Positions 54,459 to 63,848 of a stretch of DNA of 64,000 nucleotides are shown piece after piece. The notes beneath the pieces are model-generated. The model was not told the origin of the DNA. It saw only the letters and a list, made by a program, of their open reading frames with translations, and did no database searches. Origin of the DNA: Burkholderia sp. 4M9327F10 (GTDB taxonomy: Bacteria > Pseudomonadota > Gammaproteobacteria > Burkholderiales > Burkholderiaceae); the NCBI RefSeq assembly GCF_005503145.1, contig NZ_SCNV01000001.1:310001-374000 (forward strand), written 5' to 3'. The position numbers were made by a program, and so were the translations under genes. Numbering within the stretch: the first letter of the stretch is position 1; each line of letters begins with the position of its first letter.

Positions 54459-56713
54459 CTACGAATATGAGCACGGATACGGGTACGAGCACCCCACTGG
54501 TCGGCCAACCGATGGACCGCACCGACGGCCTGCTGAAAGTCACCGGCGAAGCCCGCTACGCCGCGGAATTCCCCGAGGCGCGCATCGCGCATGCGGTGCT
54601 GGTGACGAGCACGATCTCGAGCGGCAGCATTGCGTCGATCGACGCGAGCCGGGCGCAATCCATGCCGGGCGTGCTGCTGGTGATGACGTATCAGAACGCG
54701 CCGCGCCTGCCTAACGGCGGACGTCCGCCACAGGCGACGCCGGCCAGCCGTCATCTGTCGCTGTTGCAGAACAATCAGATCAATTACAGCAACGAGCCGG
54801 TCGCCGTGGTTGTCGCCGATACGCTGGAACGCGCCACCGATGCCGCGCAGCAACTACGCATCGCCTATCAGGCCACGCCCGGCACGCACGACTTCACCGG
54901 CGCCAAGGCAAACGCGCACGCGCCGATCACCCCGCAGGGCCGCCAGACCGACACGCAGCGCGGCGATTACGCTGCGGGCCTCGCCAGCGGCAACGTTCAC
55001 ATCGACGCTGTCTATACGACACCCATTGAACATCACAACCCCATGGAGCCGCACGCCACGATGGCGCATTGGGATGGCCCGCAACTGACGCTGCACGACT
55101 CCACCCAGGGCGTGAGCGGTACGCGCGGCGCCGTGGCGATAGCGCTTGGCGTCTCGCCCGACAACGTGCGCGTGATCTCGCCGTTCATCGGCGGCGGTTT
55201 CGGCAGCAAGGGCTCGTCGTGGTCGCATGTGGTGCTCTGCGCGATGGCCTCGAAGCAGACCGGCCGGCCAGTGCGCCTCTCGTTGACGCGCCCGCAGATG
55301 TTCGGTTCAGTGGGCGCGCGTCCGCGTACCGAGCAGCATCTCGTACTCGCCGCGCAGCACGACGGCACGCTCACCGCCATGCGGCACGACAGCATCTCCA
55401 ACACCTCGATGTTCGAAGACTGGACCGAGACCTGCTGCATGGTCACGCGCATGCTCTACGCGGTGCCGAACCAGGTGACGACGCACCGCCTCGTGCAGCT
55501 GAACCTGGGGACGCCCACGTTCATGCGTGCGCCTGGCGAAACAACCGGCTCGTTCGCGCTCGAATCCGCGATGGACGAACTCGCGTGGAAACTCAGGATG
55601 GACCCGGTCGCGCTGCGGCTCAAGAACTACGCCGAGGTCGATCCGCAGGAGAACAAGCCGTTTTCGAGCAAGGCGCTGCGTCAATGCTACGAGATTGGCG
55701 CCGAGAAAATCGGCTGGTCGCGGCGCACGCCGACACCGCGTTCGATGCGCTCCGGCCAAACGCTGATCGGCCTCGGCATGGGAACCGCCACCTACCCCGC
55801 CAACCGCGGCCCGGCGGCGGCGATTGCGCGCATCCTGCCTGACGGGACCGCGATGGTCGCCTCGGGCACGCAGGATCTCGGCACCGGCACCTACACCGTG
55901 ATGACCCAGGTGTCCGCCGACGCGCTCGGCTTTCCGCCCGAAAAGATCCACTTCGCGCTAGGCGATTCGACCCTGCCGCAAGCGCCAGGCTCAGGCGGCT
56001 CACAGTCGGCGGCGAGCGTGTCGCCGGCGGTGCACGACGCCTGCACGCAGGTGCGTAACCAGTTGATCTCACTCGCGCTGGCCGACAATGCGTCGCCGGT
56101 GCACGGCCTGCAACCGTCCGATGTGACCGTGGAGAACGGCTGGGTCGTGAGCCGCGCGAATCCGTCACTGCGCGACCCCGCCGCTGCGATTCTCGCACGC
56201 GCCGGCGGCAAGCCGATCGACGCGGTGGTGAGCGTGAAGCCCGGCCAGGAGCGCAGCGAGTATTCGCTGCATTCGTTCGGCGCGGTGTTCGCGGAGGTCC
56301 ATGTCGACGCGGAGCTCGGCACGATCCGGGTGCCGCGCATCGTAGGTGTGTATGACATCGGCCGCGTCCTCAATCTGAAAACCGCGCGCAGCCAGATGAT
56401 GGGCGGCATGGTGTGGGGCATAGGCGCCGCGTTCGAAGAAGACACGCTGCTCGATTCGCGCTATGGCCGCTTCGTCAACATGAATCTCGCCGAGTATCAC
56501 GTGCCGGTGAATGCGGATATCGGCTCGCTGGATGTCACGTTCCTGGACGAACCCGATCCTCATATCAATTCGCTGGGCGTCCGGGGCATCGGCGAGATTG
56601 GCCTGACCGGCGTGGTGGCCGCGCTGGCGAATGCGGTATATCACGCCACCGGCGTGCGGGTGCGCGATTTGCCGATCACGCTCGACAAGGTGATGGCAAC
56701 GACGCAGGTTTGA
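54455..56713 (+). CDS. paoC: Aldehyde oxidoreductase, molybdenum subunit (PaoC/YagR-like)
   Basis: A 752-residue Mo-cofactor subunit (E. coli PaoC 732). FIGGGFGSKG binds the cofactor and the catalytic Glu714 lies in GVRGIGEIGLTG near the C-terminus. It oxidises aldehydes, often aromatic ones, in the periplasm. Its cofactor should be the cytosine dinucleotide form, matching the MocA-like gene just downstream. Confidence 0.91.
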   Translation: MTTNMSTDTGTSTPLVGQPMDRTDGLLKVTGEARYAAEFPEARIAHAVLVTSTISSGSIASIDASRAQSMPGVLLVMTYQNAPRLPNGGRPPQATPASRHLSLLQNNQINYSNEPVAVVVADTLERATDAAQQLRIAYQATPGTHDFTGAKANAHAPITPQGRQTDTQRGDYAAGLASGNVHIDAVYTTPIEHHNPMEPHATMAHWDGPQLTLHDSTQGVSGTRGAVAIALGVSPDNVRVISPFIGGGFGSKGSSWSHVVLCAMASKQTGRPVRLSLTRPQMFGSVGARPRTEQHLVLAAQHDGTLTAMRHDSISNTSMFEDWTETCCMVTRMLYAVPNQVTTHRLVQLNLGTPTFMRAPGETTGSFALESAMDELAWKLRMDPVALRLKNYAEVDPQENKPFSSKALRQCYEIGAEKIGWSRRTPTPRSMRSGQTLIGLGMGTATYPANRGPAAAIARILPDGTAMVASGTQDLGTGTYTVMTQVSADALGFPPEKIHFALGDSTLPQAPGSGGSQSAASVSPAVHDACTQVRNQLISLALADNASPVHGLQPSDVTVENGWVVSRANPSLRDPAAAILARAGGKPIDAVVSVKPGQERSEYSLHSFGAVFAEVHVDAELGTIRVPRIVGVYDIGRVLNLKTARSQMMGGMVWGIGAAFEEDTLLDSRYGRFVNMNLAEYHVPVNADIGSLDVTFLDEPDPHINSLGVRGIGEIGLTGVVAALANAVYHATGVRVRDLPITLDKVMATTQV

Positions 56714-56895
56714 CCCGGCCACGCTGGCGCGCCCAGGTCAAGCCGCGGAAACACAGGCAATGAACATCCGCGCGAGCGCAAGGCGCGTCCGCGCGGGCTC
56801 TCTGCCGCCCGCATCCCGCCTCCAGGCACATTGCCGCTTGCCTGCGCGCCGGTTGCGCCGCACAATCGGCCTCATCCCCTCTTCAGGTGCCGCCC

Positions 56896-57483
56896 ATGGC
56901 CTACGCCTCGCTCGCCACCGGCGTCCTGCTGGCCGCCGGTTACGGGTCGCGATTCGATCCGGCCGGCCACCACAACAAACTGCTTGCCCGCATGCCGGAT
57001 GGCGGCATCGTCGCCCACGAGGCCGCGCATCGCCTGCTGCTTGTCGTGAGCCACGTAATCGCCGTGGTGAGACCCGGTTCGGAGGCACTGGCCCACATGC
57101 TCAACGAAGCCGGTTGCGACGTGGTGTTTTCGGCCGACGCCGAACGCGGCATGGGCGCGAGCCTCGCCGCGGGCATCGACGCGAGCGCCGATTCGGAAGG
57201 CTGGATTGTCGCGCTCGCCGATATGCCGCGCATTGCCGTCTCCACCGTGGAAGCCGTGGCGCGCACTCTCGACGGCGGCGCATCGATCGTGGTGCCGTTC
57301 TATCAGGGTCAGCGCGGACACCCGGTCGGCTTCAGCCCCGAGCACTACGATGTCTTGCGGGAACTCGACGGCGACACCGGCGCGCGAGCCTTGCTCGCCG
57401 CCCACCCGGTCACCCGGCTGGATCTCGACGATCCGGGGATTCTGCGCGACGTGGACACACCGGAGGATTTGCGCGGAATGTGA
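56896..57483 (+). CDS. mocA: Molybdenum cofactor cytidylyltransferase (MocA-like)
   Basis: A 195-residue MobA/MocA-type nucleotidyltransferase: LLAAGYGSRFDPAGHHNKLL (nucleotide loop), ALADMPRI and the substrate loop GQRGHPVGF. It converts molybdopterin-Mo to the cytosine dinucleotide form that PaoC-type enzymes need. ATG 56896 follows AGGTG. It lies 182 bases after paoC, so may have its own promoter. Confidence 0.85.
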   Translation: MAYASLATGVLLAAGYGSRFDPAGHHNKLLARMPDGGIVAHEAAHRLLLVVSHVIAVVRPGSEALAHMLNEAGCDVVFSADAERGMGASLAAGIDASADSEGWIVALADMPRIAVSTVEAVARTLDGGASIVVPFYQGQRGHPVGFSPEHYDVLRELDGDTGARALLAAHPVTRLDLDDPGILRDVDTPEDLRGM

Positions 57484-57735
57484 GCGCGGCGTCCCGCTCC
57501 CGCTCAAGGTAAGCCGCTATAGCAACCACGTTGCATGGGGCCGGAGTAAGCGTGCGCCGGCAACGATGAACGTTTGGAGAAAGGCCGAAGGAAACCTCGC
57601 CGGGCAGGCACGGGCTTTGCGAACAGGCAGACGTTGCACGCAAGCCGCGCCAATACCGACTAAGCTTGGGTGACGCGTCCCGGTCGTCATGCCGGAAGCA
57701 GCGTCCCGCGCCAGCCCGAACCTGAAGCGATTCTC

Positions 57736-58458
57736 ATGAGCGAAACCAGCCCGCGCCTCTTTGTTGTCTCGCCCCATTTCGACGACGCCGTATTCAGTTG
57801 CGGCGCGTTGCTCGCCACCCATCCCGACGCCGTAGTCTGCACCGTCTTCGCGGCGGCGCCCGAACCGGATATGCAAACTGAATGGGACCGCAAGGCCGGT
57901 TTCGCGAGCGCTCATGAGTCGGTCAATGCGCGCACGCTGGAGGACAACCGCGCGCTCGAGTTGCTCGACGCGGTGCCCGTAAGGATGCCGTTTCGCGACA
58001 GCCAGTATCTGGACTCGCCGTCGATCAGCAAGCTGGCGGCGGCACTTGAAGAAACCATTTACCGCTCGACCGCGAACACGCTGGTGATGCCGCTTGGCCT
58101 GCACCACGCCGATCACGCGCTGGTGTACGACGCCTGCTGCGAAATCCTGCCGCGGCTATCGCATCTCACCTGGTTTGCCTACGAGGATGCGATCCACCGC
58201 CGCCAGCCGGGCGTGGTCGAAGCCCGCCTCGAGGATCTGGCGCAACGCGGCATTCTGGCGACGCCGGCGCACCCCTCGGTCGATCACAGGATAGATGCCG
58301 AACGTCAGGCGTTTTTAAAGCGCGAGGCGGTCTATGCTTATGAGAGCCAGTTACGCGCATTCGGGCCGCATGGCTACGAAGACGTCTTTCGCGCCGAACA
58401 CTACTGGCAGTTGAGCGTGTCCCGCGCAGCGGGACGCCGCTCCACTCACGCGAGGTGA
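57736..58458 (+). CDS. PIG-L family deacetylase
   Basis: A 240-residue LmbE/PIG-L protein. The zinc motif is PHFDD (His14, Asp16, Asp17), with a second in HHADH. Members remove acetyl groups from GlcNAc-containing molecules such as sugar intermediates or lipids. It lies five bases upstream of a 50-residue protein gene. The 252-base stretch before it (57484-57735) shows no gene. Confidence 0.83.
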   Translation: MSETSPRLFVVSPHFDDAVFSCGALLATHPDAVVCTVFAAAPEPDMQTEWDRKAGFASAHESVNARTLEDNRALELLDAVPVRMPFRDSQYLDSPSISKLAAALEETIYRSTANTLVMPLGLHHADHALVYDACCEILPRLSHLTWFAYEDAIHRRQPGVVEARLEDLAQRGILATPAHPSVDHRIDAERQAFLKREAVYAYESQLRAFGPHGYEDVFRAEHYWQLSVSRAAGRRSTHAR

Positions 58459-58462
58459 CGTC

Positions 58463-58615
58463 ATGATTTGCCGCATGCATACCACTCCGATTCCCGACCC
58501 GCTTGCGGACCCGACGCGCGATCCGGAGGGCGAACCCTTCGTGCCGCCCTCACCCGGTCATCACAACGACGAACCGCAACGGCCCGAGGGGCCGCCGGAC
58601 AAAGACCCGGTGTGA
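58463..58615 (+). CDS. Small Pro-rich acidic protein, 50 residues
   Basis: A short gene with GAGGTG five bases before ATG 58463 and just 4 bases after the PIG-L stop, so likely translated with it. The product is Pro/Asp/Glu-rich (GEPFVPPSPGHHNDEP) and probably disordered. No family recognised. Confidence 0.55.
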   Translation: MICRMHTTPIPDPLADPTRDPEGEPFVPPSPGHHNDEPQRPEGPPDKDPV

Positions 58616-58699
58616 AGCGCCACGCATCGTGTGCGCGCTGCACGGCGCCGCCACACAGGTGACGAACGCGGCTCAGGCAGCACGCAGCACGCCGCAGCT

Positions 58700-59767
58700 T
58701 TAGCGTGTCAGTTCGGTAAAACCTTGCAGCAGACGCTCGACATCCGCAGCATGGATATTGCCCATGGTCGAGATGCGGAACAGTTCCGCCGACAGGCCGC
58801 CTTGCCCCGCGTAGATGACAAAACCGCGCGCCTTCAGGGCATCGTGCAGTTGCACATAGCTGATGCCGGTGGGCAGCCGGTAAGCGCGCAACACCACGGA
58901 CGATTGCTCCGGCGGCAGCACGCTCGCCATCCCACGCGCGGCGAGGCCCGCGCGAGCCTGCTCGGCAAGCGCGGCATAGCGCGCGTGACGCGCCTTCCAG
59001 CCGCCTTCGTCTTCGAGTTCACGCAACGCTTCGACGAGCGCGTAATAAGCATGCACCGACGGCGTAAACGGCGTATTGCGCTGATCCTGCAGCCTGGCGA
59101 GACGCCCGAGGTCCAGATAGTAGGTGCGGCTCGCCGCCTGCGCCAGCGCTTCGCGCCGGACCACCACAAACGACGCACCCGGCACGCCATGCAGACACTT
59201 GTTGGCGGTGGCCGCCACTGCGGCAATCGTACTATCGGCGAAATCGATCGCTTCGGCGGCGAAGCTGCTCACGCCATCCACGAGCAGGCGCACACCGCGC
59301 TCGCGGCAGACCGCAGCCAGCGCCTGCAGATCGTTCAGGCGGCCCGTGGTGGTTTCGTGATGAATCACCGCCACGTGCGTAAAGCCCTCGCCGGCGTCGA
59401 GCCGCGCGGCAATCCGGCCGAGGTCGGGCGCCTGCATCCAGTCGTGCTTGAGCGCTTCGTGCGCAATACGGTACTGGCTGGCAATCTGCGTGATGCGCTC
59501 GCCGTACACGCCGTTCTCGATCACCAGCAGCTTGCCGTTCTCCGGCACGAGACCGGCGATCATGCTTTCGACCGCGGCCGTACCCGAACCCGTCATCAGC
59601 ACGGCTTGCCATTCGGCAGGATCAAGCTCATAAATCCGCAACAGGCGCGTGCGCGCTTCTTCCTGCAGATCGAAAAACTCGCTCTCGCGGTGGCACAGGT
59701 CCGGTTGCAGCAGACTCTGGCGCACGCGCTCGGTCAGCGTCACCGGGCCGGGATTGAGCAACAGCAT
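58700..59767 (-). CDS. phnW: 2-aminoethylphosphonate:pyruvate transaminase-type aminotransferase
   Basis: A 355-residue class V PLP aminotransferase: LLNPGPVTLTERV at the start, LMTGSGTAAVES, the PLP Lys in ATANKCLHGVPG, and the late IYAGQGGLS. It would convert phosphonoacetaldehyde to 2-aminoethylphosphonate here, as part of synthesis. The start overlaps the aepY stop (ATGATG); AGGAG is 7 bases before 59767, and 59770 is an alternative. Last gene of the operon. Confidence 0.9.
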   Translation of the reverse strand: MLLLNPGPVTLTERVRQSLLQPDLCHRESEFFDLQEEARTRLLRIYELDPAEWQAVLMTGSGTAAVESMIAGLVPENGKLLVIENGVYGERITQIASQYRIAHEALKHDWMQAPDLGRIAARLDAGEGFTHVAVIHHETTTGRLNDLQALAAVCRERGVRLLVDGVSSFAAEAIDFADSTIAAVAATANKCLHGVPGASFVVVRREALAQAASRTYYLDLGRLARLQDQRNTPFTPSVHAYYALVEALRELEDEGGWKARHARYAALAEQARAGLAARGMASVLPPEQSSVVLRAYRLPTGISYVQLHDALKARGFVIYAGQGGLSAELFRISTMGNIHAADVERLLQGFTELTR

Positions 59768-60942
59768 CATTGGGCTCCTTGAGCGGTGCCGATGTGGCGC
59801 ATCAGGCGCGTCTTCACGTCGGGCGGAGTAATGGTGGGGCGCGGCAAGCCATCGGGCGTGCCGCGACGGATCGCGAGACGCACGAAACGCGGACCGCTCA
59901 CTCGCGGCGCGTCGAGGACTTCGTCGAGCACGGCCAGATCGTCGCTTTCGAGCGCCGATGCGTAGCCGCATGCGGCCGCGACGCCGGCAAACGACACCTG
60001 CGCGGAGACGGTCGCCTGGCCGCCGGTCGAATCGTGCGCACCGTTGTCGAGCAGAACGTGCGTCAGATTGCCTGGACCGTACGCGCCGAGGGTAGCGAAG
60101 ACGCCCATGCGCATCAGTGCGGCGCCATCGCCATCGATAGCGACCACGTGCAGGTCGGGACGGGTCAGCGCGAGACCGAGCGCGAACGGCGTCAGGCAGC
60201 CCATCGAGCCCACCATGTACAGCTGGTTCGGGCGGTCGTCGAGCGCATACAGTTCACGGCCGCAAAAACCGGTGGATGCCAGCACCACCGTCGATTCAGG
60301 CGGCGTGTGTGCGATCACCCGCTGCAAGGCGGCCTGCCGCGACGGCAAGGCATCCGCGGTCACACCGCGCCACTGCGCTTGCGGCGCGCACGGCGTGCGG
60401 CGTGCCACGCTCTCGCCCTGTTTCAACTCATAGGGCGCGACACTGCCTTTCTGCATGACGAGCGCGTACGGGCGGCCGGTCTCGTCCATATGAGCGATCG
60501 CACGATCGAGCGCCGGACCGATCGCGTCCGCCTCCGTCGGGAACGTCTCCCACGGAATCTCCATGGTGTCGAGCATGGCGGGCGTGACGGGTCCCATCAG
60601 CGCATGCTGCGGCTCGTCGGCAACGCCGGGCTGGCCGCGCCACGTGACGATCAGCAGCTGCGGCAGCCGGAACGTCCAGGTCAGCGACGTCAGCGGGCTG
60701 ACGGCATTGCCGAGGCCCGAGTTCTGCATCATCGTGACGCCGCGGCGGCCGTTCTGTGCACCGAGTGTAACGCCGGCGATCAGCGCCACCGCATCGCCCT
60801 CATTGGCCGCCGAGACGTAATGCAGCGACGGGTCTTGCAGCACGTAGTTGATGAACGGCGTGAGGTACGAGCACGGCACGCCGGCATACCAGTCGAAGCC
60901 ACGCGCGCGCGCCGCTTCGACAAACTGTGCAGCCTCGATCAT
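59767..60942 (-). CDS. aepY: Phosphonopyruvate decarboxylase (ThDP)
   Basis: A 391-residue ThDP enzyme: Glu in [14 protein letters not shown] activates the cofactor and [10 protein letters not shown] with [11 protein letters not shown] forms the ThDP/Mg site. It converts phosphonopyruvate to phosphonoacetaldehyde, which makes PEP mutase favourable. It overlaps pepM by 4 bases (ATGA). Confidence 0.91.
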   Translation of the reverse strand: MIEAAQFVEAARARGFDWYAGVPCSYLTPFINYVLQDPSLHYVSAANEGDAVALIAGVTLGAQNGRRGVTMMQNSGLGNAVSPLTSLTWTFRLPQLLIVTWRGQPGVADEPQHALMGPVTPAMLDTMEIPWETFPTEADAIGPALDRAIAHMDETGRPYALVMQKGSVAPYELKQGESVARRTPCAPQAQWRGVTADALPSRQAALQRVIAHTPPESTVVLASTGFCGRELYALDDRPNQLYMVGSMGCLTPFALGLALTRPDLHVVAIDGDGAALMRMGVFATLGAYGPGNLTHVLLDNGAHDSTGGQATVSAQVSFAGVAAACGYASALESDDLAVLDEVLDAPRVSGPRFVRLAIRRGTPDGLPRPTITPPDVKTRLMRHIGTAQGAQ

Positions 60943-62642
60943 TGCGCCTCTCCGCCAGCGGCGCCCGAGGCGAGCGGCGTTTGCGCATGGGCGAAATCAC
61001 CGGCACGGCGGAAATCTTCGAGGTCGTTGACACCGCGCCAGTGGCCGTGCACGTATTGCACTTCGATCGCCTCGCCGGCATCGATCAGCGCGTTGAGCAG
61101 CGTGGGCATATCGAGCTTGTCGAAATCCGGACGCGCGCGCAGCGTGGCAAGCACAGCTTGCAGACGCTCACGCCCTGCGCCGCGCACGTTCAACAGGCCG
61201 ACCCAGCGGCCGTCCGGCTGCCCGGCCCCACTCGAAGCGTCTTGTTGCAGCTCGCTCGAGACGCGCTTGAGCAGCACCTTGTTGCCGAACAGGCCGCGAT
61301 CGTCCGGCGCCGAGCACCACGCGAAATCGCGCACGCTCTTATTGACCGACTCAGTCGGCGACGAATCGACCACGACGCTAAACGGCGCTTCGCTTTCGAC
61401 CAGATCGCGCACGATATAGCTGCGGAACAGCAGGTCGCCGTAGGAGATGACCGTGTCCGACTTGAGCGCATCGACGGCGCAGGCGAGCGACGCCAGTTCG
61501 CCGGTTTCCGCATGCCGCTCGTTGACGACCAGCTTGATGCCGGCGGTTTCGATGGCATCGGCGCGATAGCCGCCGACCACCGTGATGTCGTTGACGCCCT
61601 GCTTCTTGAACGCATCCACCAGCCAGCGCAACAGCGGCTTGCCGGCGATCGGCAGCATGACCTTGGGGCGATCCGCCGTCACGGCTTCGAGACCCGCGCC
61701 GCGGCTGGCGGCGAGCACGACGGCCGAAGCCGAGGCACGCGAAGCCGACAGATAGCGGTTTTCGGCTTCCGAGTATTCGTCGGCGTCCTGCAGACGGAAA
61801 ATTTCGTTAACCGAAGCAATACGGTCTTCGACGTCGACGAGCGTCTCGCTGGCGTGGATTTCCTTGGCGACGGCCTGCATGGCGGAGGTCGAAGCGCGGA
61901 TCAGATGATTCGCCCAGATGACGGTGCTGATACCCGCTTCGCGGAACACTTCGGTAGGGGTGCTGTAGTACTTGGTCGGCACGATCACGAGCGGTCCGCG
62001 GCCGGCCCATTCGCGGGCGAATTCGAGAATCTCGTCGGGGCGCGACAGCTTGCTGTGAATCAGGATTGCGTCGGCGCCGGCCTGACGATAGGCCTCGGCG
62101 CGGCGCAGCGCCTCGTCCATGCCCCAACCGGCGATGAGCGCCTCGACGCGCGCGACGATGGAGAAATCCTCGTCGGTCTGGGAGTCTTTACCCGCTTTGA
62201 TCTTGCCGCAGAACTCGTCCATTTCGGCGAGGGGCTGACGTTCGCCGTTGATGAAGCTGTTGGTTTTGGGGAACTGCTTGTCTTCGATACAGACGCCGGC
62301 GATGCCGCGTTGTTCGAGCTTGCGCACGAGCCGGCGAACGTTGTTGAAGTTACCGTAGCCGGTATCGCCATCGAGGAGGATGGGGAGATCGCTGGCGTCG
62401 GCCATGAATTCGAGGTTATCGACGACCTGGGTCCAGCTTGCCTCGTTGTTGTCGCGCACGCCGAACTGGGCGGAGATGGCGAGACCCGAGGCCCAGATGC
62501 CCTTGAAACCGGCTTCGCGGACAATCCGCGCGGAGAGGCCGTTGTGGGCCTCCATGATGAATTCGAGCTGGGTGCTGGTGAGCATCTGACGCAGACGGCT
62601 GCTGCGCGAGGCGGAGACGAAGGCGGGTTCGCGGGCGTTCAT
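60939..62642 (-). CDS. pepM: PEP mutase fused to a nucleotidyltransferase
   Basis: A 567-residue fusion. Residues 15-290 are a PEP mutase, with DGDTGYGN (91-98) and the diagnostic [11 protein letters not shown] (120-130) that separates true mutases from isocitrate lyase relatives. Residues 304-560 are a nucleotidyltransferase: [20 protein letters not shown] with Lys327, then GKPLLRWLV. The mutase forms the C-P bond; the second part probably makes the CMP-activated phosphonate (PntC type). ATG 62642 has AGGAG upstream at a rather long distance; ATG 62717 is possible. First gene of the operon. Confidence 0.9.
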   Translation of the reverse strand: MNAREPAFVSASRSSRLRQMLTSTQLEFIMEAHNGLSARIVREAGFKGIWASGLAISAQFGVRDNNEASWTQVVDNLEFMADASDLPILLDGDTGYGNFNNVRRLVRKLEQRGIAGVCIEDKQFPKTNSFINGERQPLAEMDEFCGKIKAGKDSQTDEDFSIVARVEALIAGWGMDEALRRAEAYRQAGADAILIHSKLSRPDEILEFAREWAGRGPLVIVPTKYYSTPTEVFREAGISTVIWANHLIRASTSAMQAVAKEIHASETLVDVEDRIASVNEIFRLQDADEYSEAENRYLSASRASASAVVLAASRGAGLEAVTADRPKVMLPIAGKPLLRWLVDAFKKQGVNDITVVGGYRADAIETAGIKLVVNERHAETGELASLACAVDALKSDTVISYGDLLFRSYIVRDLVESEAPFSVVVDSSPTESVNKSVRDFAWCSAPDDRGLFGNKVLLKRVSSELQQDASSGAGQPDGRWVGLLNVRGAGRERLQAVLATLRARPDFDKLDMPTLLNALIDAGEAIEVQYVHGHWRGVNDLEDFRRAGDFAHAQTPLASGAAGGEAQ

Positions 62643-62998
62643 ATTCGTGGTTGCTCCTGCGTGATTGCGTGAGCGGCGGTTTTTGTTTGCCGCAGGCGCG
62701 GTGTTCGGGTTTTTCATTGGCCGCGCGGCACGGGACGGTCATGGTTGTTTCATGACTGCGTCACTCGGGTGTGCTGCGGCCTTGGATGTTAAAAGTAAGT
62801 GACTATAGCGGATGGTTGCGGTTTTCGCTTTTTGGATGTGATTTTTTGGCGATTTATGCTGAAATGTGGTGTTTTTTGTCTTTTCTTATATTTCTCTAGC
62901 TTCGTTGGTTTAGGGCTTTCTTTTTTGGCTTCGCCTGGGTGGTTTTTATTTTTTGTTTCTGGTTTTATTCTGTATTTTTTTGGTTTTATTTTGGGGTT
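62643..62998. other. Promoter region of pepM, then a T-rich stretch
   Basis: From about 62815 to 62998 the plus strand becomes strongly T-rich and resembles the complement of the A-rich stretch at 63650-63740, extending the inverted repeat with poor identity. No gene is supported here. Confidence 0.45.
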
Positions 62999-63053
62999 GG
63001 CCTTTCCTTGTTTTGCTTCTGGTCTATTAGCGTTGCCCCTGTGCGGGGCGGCA

Positions 63054-63087
63054 CCTACTTTTCTTTGCCGCCGCAAAGAAAAGTAGG
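63054..63087. terminator. 15-bp hairpin in the left repeat arm
   Basis: CCTACTTTTCTTTGC and GCAAAGAAAAGTAGG with a CGCC loop form a perfect stem with T-runs and A-runs on its two sides. It probably works as a bidirectional terminator. I recall this sequence as frequent in Burkholderia spacers. Confidence 0.6.
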
Positions 63088-63559
63088 CAAAAGAAAGCGG
63101 GCTCACACCGCTAGCCTTTAGGTGTCCACCACTGGAATTAATTCGAAGTGGTCCGAGACAAGACCATCTCTCGCATTTCCCCCGTTAGTGACAAAGCATT
63201 CATTCATCCTGCCCGCACACTACGTGCGCGGCAGTCAGGTCATTCAGGGGGGATTGGGCATGCCTCTTGAGGAATGGCCCCACCAGTTCAAATGCACCTA
63301 TGCCAGCCTGCATGTGGAAGTTGCATTGAAACCAGTGCAAAACATAACGGAGATGCTTGAATTGGCAGGAAATTGGCATCCCACGAACGCATGAAGAAGG
63401 GGTTATGTCTGTCGGCGGGGCGCGAAGCGCGACGCTGGAGCGGATGAGTCCTTTGTCACTAACGGGGAAAATGCGAGAGATGGTCTTGTCTCGGACCACT
63501 CCGAATTAATTCCAGTGGTGGACATCTAAGGGCTGGCGGTGTGAGCCCGCTTTCTTTTG

Positions 63560-63593
63560 CCTACTTTTCTTTGCGGCGGCAAAGAAAAGTAGG
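63560..63593. terminator. 15-bp hairpin in the right repeat arm
   Basis: The reverse-complement copy of the hairpin at 63054-63087, with the loop GGCG. Confidence 0.6.
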
Positions 63594-63848
63594 TGCCGCC
63601 CCGCACAGGGGCAACGCTAATAGACCGATAACACAACAAGGAAAGGCCCCCCCTAGGAACACCAACCAAACATCATAAGAAAAACCCAAAACCAAACCAT
63701 TAATCAGACAAAAAAGAAAAACCAAAAAACTAGGGTTTCCCCTTGCTACGCAAAAAACCCACCTCAGCCGTTAAACAGCATAGCCACAGTCTGTAGCCCG
63801 CAGCAGGCGAAAAACCCCCGAAGCAACCCCAAAGATGGAACCTGCCCT

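Larger units (their letters stand above)
62999..63648. repeat. Large inverted repeat, two 198-bp arms around a 254-bp spacer
   Basis: The left arm (62999-63196) and the right arm (63451-63648) are reverse complements without gaps. Only a few mismatches occur in the inner 105 bp (about 95% or more identical); more lie in the outer 20. Each arm includes a 15-bp hairpin. The 254-bp spacer (63197-63450) has short frames but no recognised gene. It could be a MITE-like or degraded insertion element; no transposase or target duplication was identified. Confidence 0.85.

Noticed and set aside
60927..62672. 581-residue plus-strand frame
   Set aside because: Antisense shadow of pepM, whose mutase and nucleotidyltransferase motifs are on the minus strand.
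62799..63086. 95-residue plus-strand frame, Phe-rich
   Set aside because: Arises from a T-rich repeat flank (runs of Phe/Leu/Cys) and enters the inverted repeat; not a plausible protein.
63122..63499. Plus- and minus-strand frames through the large inverted repeat
   Set aside because: Start and end lie in the repeat arms and no family is recognised; reported as a repeat and not as genes.
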